A stretch of 7,049 nt of DNA from the NCBI GenBank assembly GCA_900557435.1, contig USSH01000127.1, positions 1-7,049 of the forward strand, given 5' to 3'. The position numbers and the translations under genes are program-made. The stretch is from an uncultured Coprococcus sp. (GTDB lineage Bacteria; Bacillota; Clostridia; Lachnospirales; Lachnospiraceae). A model generated the notes under the pieces. It saw only the letters and a program-made list of their open reading frames with translations. It was not told the DNA's origin and ran no database searches. Positions 5,526-7,049 of this stretch are shown in pieces (positions within the stretch are counted from its first letter, which is position 1; each line of letters begins with the position of its first letter).

Positions 5526-5804
5526 ATGACAAACAGCATAAATTCAAAGCTAGTAGACATAGCAGAGAAAACGAAAGATATAGAAGAATTCTCTGAGGTG
5601 AGGAAGGTTCTCACTGACGAGGAGATAATTTTCTATTATATCGCAAAGAACTGTGAATTGTCGGAAACGTATGACGGCGAGGAGCGCATTATCAAGGACA
5701 TCTTAAAAGTACTTGGAGCAAAGAAATACTCGGTAAAGCACTCACTACACCTGCTCGATGTGGCAAAAGAGGTTCTTAAATCAATTGCCAGATTCGAGTT
5801 TTAG
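5526..5804 (+). CDS. Unrecognised 92-residue early protein
   Basis: I do not recognise this family. The ATG at 5526 is chosen over the GTG at 5508 because AAAGGAGAGG lies just upstream of it. The product is small, soluble-looking and mostly helical by pattern. Residues 1-30 are charged (DIAEKTKDIEEFSEVRKVL), a hydrophobic helix follows (EEIIFYYIAKN), and the C-terminal half (KDILKVLGAKKYSVKHSLHLLDVAKEVLKSIARF) is amphipathic and would suit a small helical adaptor or DNA-binding fold. There is no signal peptide or clear membrane segment. It is the second gene of the early operon, 149 bp after the Cro-like gene, and is followed 21 bp later by a small membrane peptide gene. It may be a regulator or anti-host factor, but nothing in the sequence decides this. 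Confidence 0.7.
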   Translation: MTNSINSKLVDIAEKTKDIEEFSEVRKVLTDEEIIFYYIAKNCELSETYDGEERIIKDILKVLGAKKYSVKHSLHLLDVAKEVLKSIARFEF

Positions 5805-5825
5805 ATCATGAAAGGAGATCAAGCG

Positions 5826-5966
5826 ATGCTCAAAAAGATTAAGAAGAAACTCAAAGAGCCGTACTTCATGGAAGATCTTTGGTGCGATTATATCAGACCT
5901 GCAGTGATGGGACTGATAGGAGCAGCCATAGGCATAGCTACAGTAATCGTAATAAGACTGTTGTGA
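5826..5966 (+). CDS. 46-residue single-helix membrane peptide
   Basis: This short open frame begins with MLKKIKKKLKEPYFMEDLWCDY and ends with a membrane helix (PAVMGLIGAAIGIATVIVIRLL). The very basic N-terminus predicts an N-inside orientation, with the helix running to the last residue. The ATG at 5826 has AAAGGAG at 5811-5817, eight bases upstream. An in-frame ATG at 5808 is possible, but it would precede that ribosome site. It follows the 92-residue gene by 21 bp, so it is likely translated from the same message. Its last 29 bp overlap the end of the leftward gene 6282-5938. I know no function for it; small early phage membrane peptides can act on the host envelope or division, but that is only analogy. 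Confidence 0.6.
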   Translation: MLKKIKKKLKEPYFMEDLWCDYIRPAVMGLIGAAIGIATVIVIRLL

Positions 5967-6282
5967 TGACGGCACTTGCAACACCAACCAGTATAGGGAC
6001 GATTATTTGCGTAAGCAGATATTGGGTATCAAACCACTGATTCTGTTCAACTACATATATACCATCTTTGGTAAGTGATATTGCAGATTCGGCGGCAAGC
6101 TTTTCCGATGGGATTCCTTGATAATCAACGATTACAGGAACGTAGGACAAGAGTTCACCTTTGATAAGATTGTCTACTTCATGCTTGCTGAATTTACCAG
6201 AAAGCGACATATAGGTGACAGGTCGGAAATGACGATGGTGGACATAATTCAATATTTTGATATCTGATTTTGTGACAGGCAT
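5938..6282 (-). CDS. Leftward winged-helix-like protein with C-terminal membrane helix
   Basis: This 114-residue protein lies opposite in direction to all its early-region neighbours. Residues 1-80 have the rhythm of a winged helix: SDIKILNYVHHRH, then a segment like a recognition helix, FSKHEVDNLIKGELL, then ISLTKDGIYVVEQN, which resembles the wing ('LT..G...L'). Residues 90-114 (LTQIIVPILVGVASAVITTVLLRLL, in two parts here LTQIIVPILVG and VASAVITTVLLRLL) form a membrane helix at the very C-terminus, so it would be tail-anchored with the DNA-binding-like domain in the cytoplasm. The ATG at 6282 has AGGGGG about six bases upstream and its own promoter at 6335-6306. Own promoter plus reversed direction suggests a cargo gene expressed in the lysogen. 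Function unknown; the domain call is from pattern, not a database. Confidence 0.7.
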   Translation of the reverse strand: MPVTKSDIKILNYVHHRHFRPVTYMSLSGKFSKHEVDNLIKGELLSYVPVIVDYQGIPSEKLAAESAISLTKDGIYVVEQNQWFDTQYLLTQIIVPILVGVASAVITTVLLRLL

Positions 6283-6305
6283 AAGATCCCCCTAGTTTTT
6301 TATCA

Positions 6306-6335
6306 ATTATATCACAGGAAAGGAGATGAGAGCAA
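6306..6335 (-). promoter_or_regulatory. Extended -10 promoter of the leftward membrane-regulator gene
   Basis: On the - strand, TGATATAAT gives a perfect TATAAT (6311-6306) with the extended TG. A weak -35 TTGCTC (6335-6330) lies 18 bp upstream. The predicted start near 6299 leaves a leader of about 17 nt. The promoter overlaps the ribosome site and start codon of the rightward gene at 6335. Confidence 0.6.
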
Positions 6336-6667
6336 TGAGCAGAGCAGTCAAGGACATACAGGTAATAGGTGTCAGGGAGATCGGCCGGTTGCCATACGTA
6401 AGCAAGGCGAAAATGATGAAGATATTTGGGATGTCATCATCTACAGCAAGCAGACGTATAGCGGATCTCGACAGATACGTCCAGTCAGGCAGATATGGAC
6501 AATACACCATACTTGATGGAGCAGGAGTCACAAGGATCAATGTACTTGCCTTGGTGGACTATCTGAAATACAAGAAACAGCTTGACGCTGGCAGACGTGT
6601 GCCGCCGTTTGACATAAATAAGGTGGCAAAAGAAGCTGTCATAAACTGGGATGAACTAGATTCATGA
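6335..6667 (+). CDS. Phage helix-turn-helix DNA-binding protein
   Basis: This is a 110-residue protein. The start is set at the ATG of 6335, nine bases after AAAGGAG (6319-6325); the ATG at 6326 abuts that site and is less likely. Residues 17-45 (GRLPYVSKAKMMKIFGMSSS, then TASRRIADLDRY) form a clear helix-turn-helix, with SSSTASRRIADL as recognition helix. They are followed by a wing-like strand (GRYGQYTILDGAG) and a helix (NVLALVDYLKYKKQL). The C-terminal 30 residues are a linker with INWDEL. This is a common layout for small early phage DNA-binding proteins, including regulators and excisionase-like factors; I cannot say which. It is part of the rightward early set, with 89 bp and a hairpin before the next gene. 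Confidence 0.75.
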   Translation: MSRAVKDIQVIGVREIGRLPYVSKAKMMKIFGMSSSTASRRIADLDRYVQSGRYGQYTILDGAGVTRINVLALVDYLKYKKQLDAGRRVPPFDINKVAKEAVINWDELDS

Positions 6668-6676
6668 CAGCAAAAA

Positions 6677-6706
6677 GCACCTTTGGAATAGCAGTTCCGC
6701 CGGTGC
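6677..6706. terminator. Hairpin after the helix-turn-helix gene; terminator-like only leftwards
   Basis: GCACC (6677-6681) and GGAA (6685-6688) pair with TTCC (6695-6698) and GGTGC (6702-6706), with a small internal loop (TTT against GCC) and a six-base loop. Rightwards an A-rich stretch follows, not a T run. Leftwards five T follow, so it could stop transcription coming from the right. It may instead be a processing or message-stability element within the early operon. Confidence 0.4.
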
Positions 6707-6756
6707 AAATAAAAAATAACTCAAGAAAATCATAGCAGAAAAGGGGAAGAAAAGCA

Positions 6757-6984
6757 ATGAAGAGGAAGAACTTAGACACAAAGGCTGTCAAGGCAGTGAG
6801 CCTTGTGGCGATGGTAATACTGTTTGTAATGCTGGGATACAATGTCGTGTTTAATATGCGTACGTTGATGGCTATGTCCGTGTTTGGCCTGATGTCTTAC
6901 ACATTCGGTACACTGATGGCTGAGGTAGGGTTATACAGTGTAGTGGAGACGATGAATGCCATAGAAGAGGACAGAGAGGAATAA
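6757..6984 (+). CDS. Small two-helix membrane protein
   Basis: This 75-residue protein has a basic N-terminus (MKRKNLDTKAVKAV), a first membrane helix at about residues 13-32 (VSLVAMVILFVMLGYNVVF), a short turn with NMR, a second helix at about 37-60 (LMAMSVFGLMSYTFGTLMAE) and an acidic tail (EEDREE). By the positive-inside rule both ends should be cytoplasmic. The ATG at 6757 has AAGGGGAAG about ten bases upstream. I recognise no family. It lies 89 bp after the helix-turn-helix gene and one base before the next start codon, so it is translated within the early operon. A holin-like or envelope role is possible but unsupported; its early position argues against a lysis holin. Confidence 0.7.
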   Translation: MKRKNLDTKAVKAVSLVAMVILFVMLGYNVVFNMRTLMAMSVFGLMSYTFGTLMAEVGLYSVVETMNAIEEDREE

Positions 6985-6985
6985 C

Positions 6986-7049
6986 ATGGTTGAGATGAAA
7001 GTGCTTGGGAGCCATGAAGAATGGCTCAGGGCAAGAACCAAGATAGGCG
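6986..7049 (+). CDS. Start of a probable YqaJ-type phage exonuclease (cut by window end)
   Basis: Only the first 21 codons are present: ATG at 6986, one base after the preceding stop codon, with AGAGAGGA about five bases upstream. The stretch SHEEWLRARTKIG resembles the N-terminal signature of YqaJ-like viral recombinases (W, L, R followed by a glycine-rich GGSD segment), in which the GGSD and catalytic part would lie just beyond the window. In phages this nuclease works with a RecT/Bet annealing protein in recombination. The open frame reaches the window edge without a stop. The family call rests on a short segment. Confidence 0.55.
   Translation, partial: MVEMKVLGSHEEWLRARTKIG

Noticed and set aside
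5781..5987. 68-codon frame on the - strand
   Set aside because: It is antisense to the 46-residue membrane peptide gene, which has a good ribosome site, and it has no supporting signal of its own.
6307..6540. 77-codon frame on the - strand
   Set aside because: It is the complement of the helix-turn-helix gene, and its end runs into the promoter of the leftward membrane gene.

Overview
The window looks like the left end of an integrated prophage, or prophage-like integrative element, in a low-GC Gram-positive chromosome. Clostridia, probably Lachnospiraceae, is my guess from codon style, AAGGAGG-type ribosome sites, TATGGTATAAT-type promoters and the gene families. I ran no database comparison, so the taxon is inference. 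Positions 1-1375 are probably host flank. They hold the nearly complete 3' part of a DUF4143-type P-loop ATPase gene and an intact tRNA-Thr(CGT). The tRNA 3' end is the likely attachment site, and the element would extend rightwards out of the window.

Positions 1376-5084 hold the element's leftward lysogeny module, read from right to left. It contains a CI/ImmR-like repressor (5030-4656), a 75-residue ImmA-like protein with a degenerate HExxH motif, a 522-residue membrane-anchored coiled-coil DUF4041 protein with a C-terminal MUG113/T5orf172 (GIY-YIG-like) domain, and a tyrosine integrase. Between the last two lies a 171-bp region dense in inverted repeats. It carries a rightward promoter and a strong rightward terminator about 80 bp apart, which predicts a small RNA antisense to the leader that any read-through integrase message would carry.

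Positions 5085-5393 hold the genetic switch. Two near-consensus divergent promoters each carry the same 19-bp operator in the -35/-10 spacer. A third copy lies just beyond the Cro-like gene, about 256 bp away, and there is a weaker inverted fourth copy.

From 5176 the early genes run rightwards: a Cro-like regulator, an unrecognised 92-residue protein, a 46-residue membrane peptide, a helix-turn-helix DNA-binding protein, a two-helix membrane protein, and the first 21 codons of what looks like a YqaJ-type phage exonuclease. One gene breaks this direction. At 6282-5938 a leftward gene with its own extended -10 promoter encodes a winged-helix-like protein with a C-terminal membrane helix. It overlaps the convergent 46-residue membrane peptide gene tail to tail by 29 bp. 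This looks like an independently expressed cargo ('moron') gene.

The best candidates for new biology are the small RNA and repeat cluster upstream of the integrase, the membrane-tethered GIY-YIG-like protein expressed with the repressor, the three-operator switch with a remote third site, and the inverted membrane-bound regulator.
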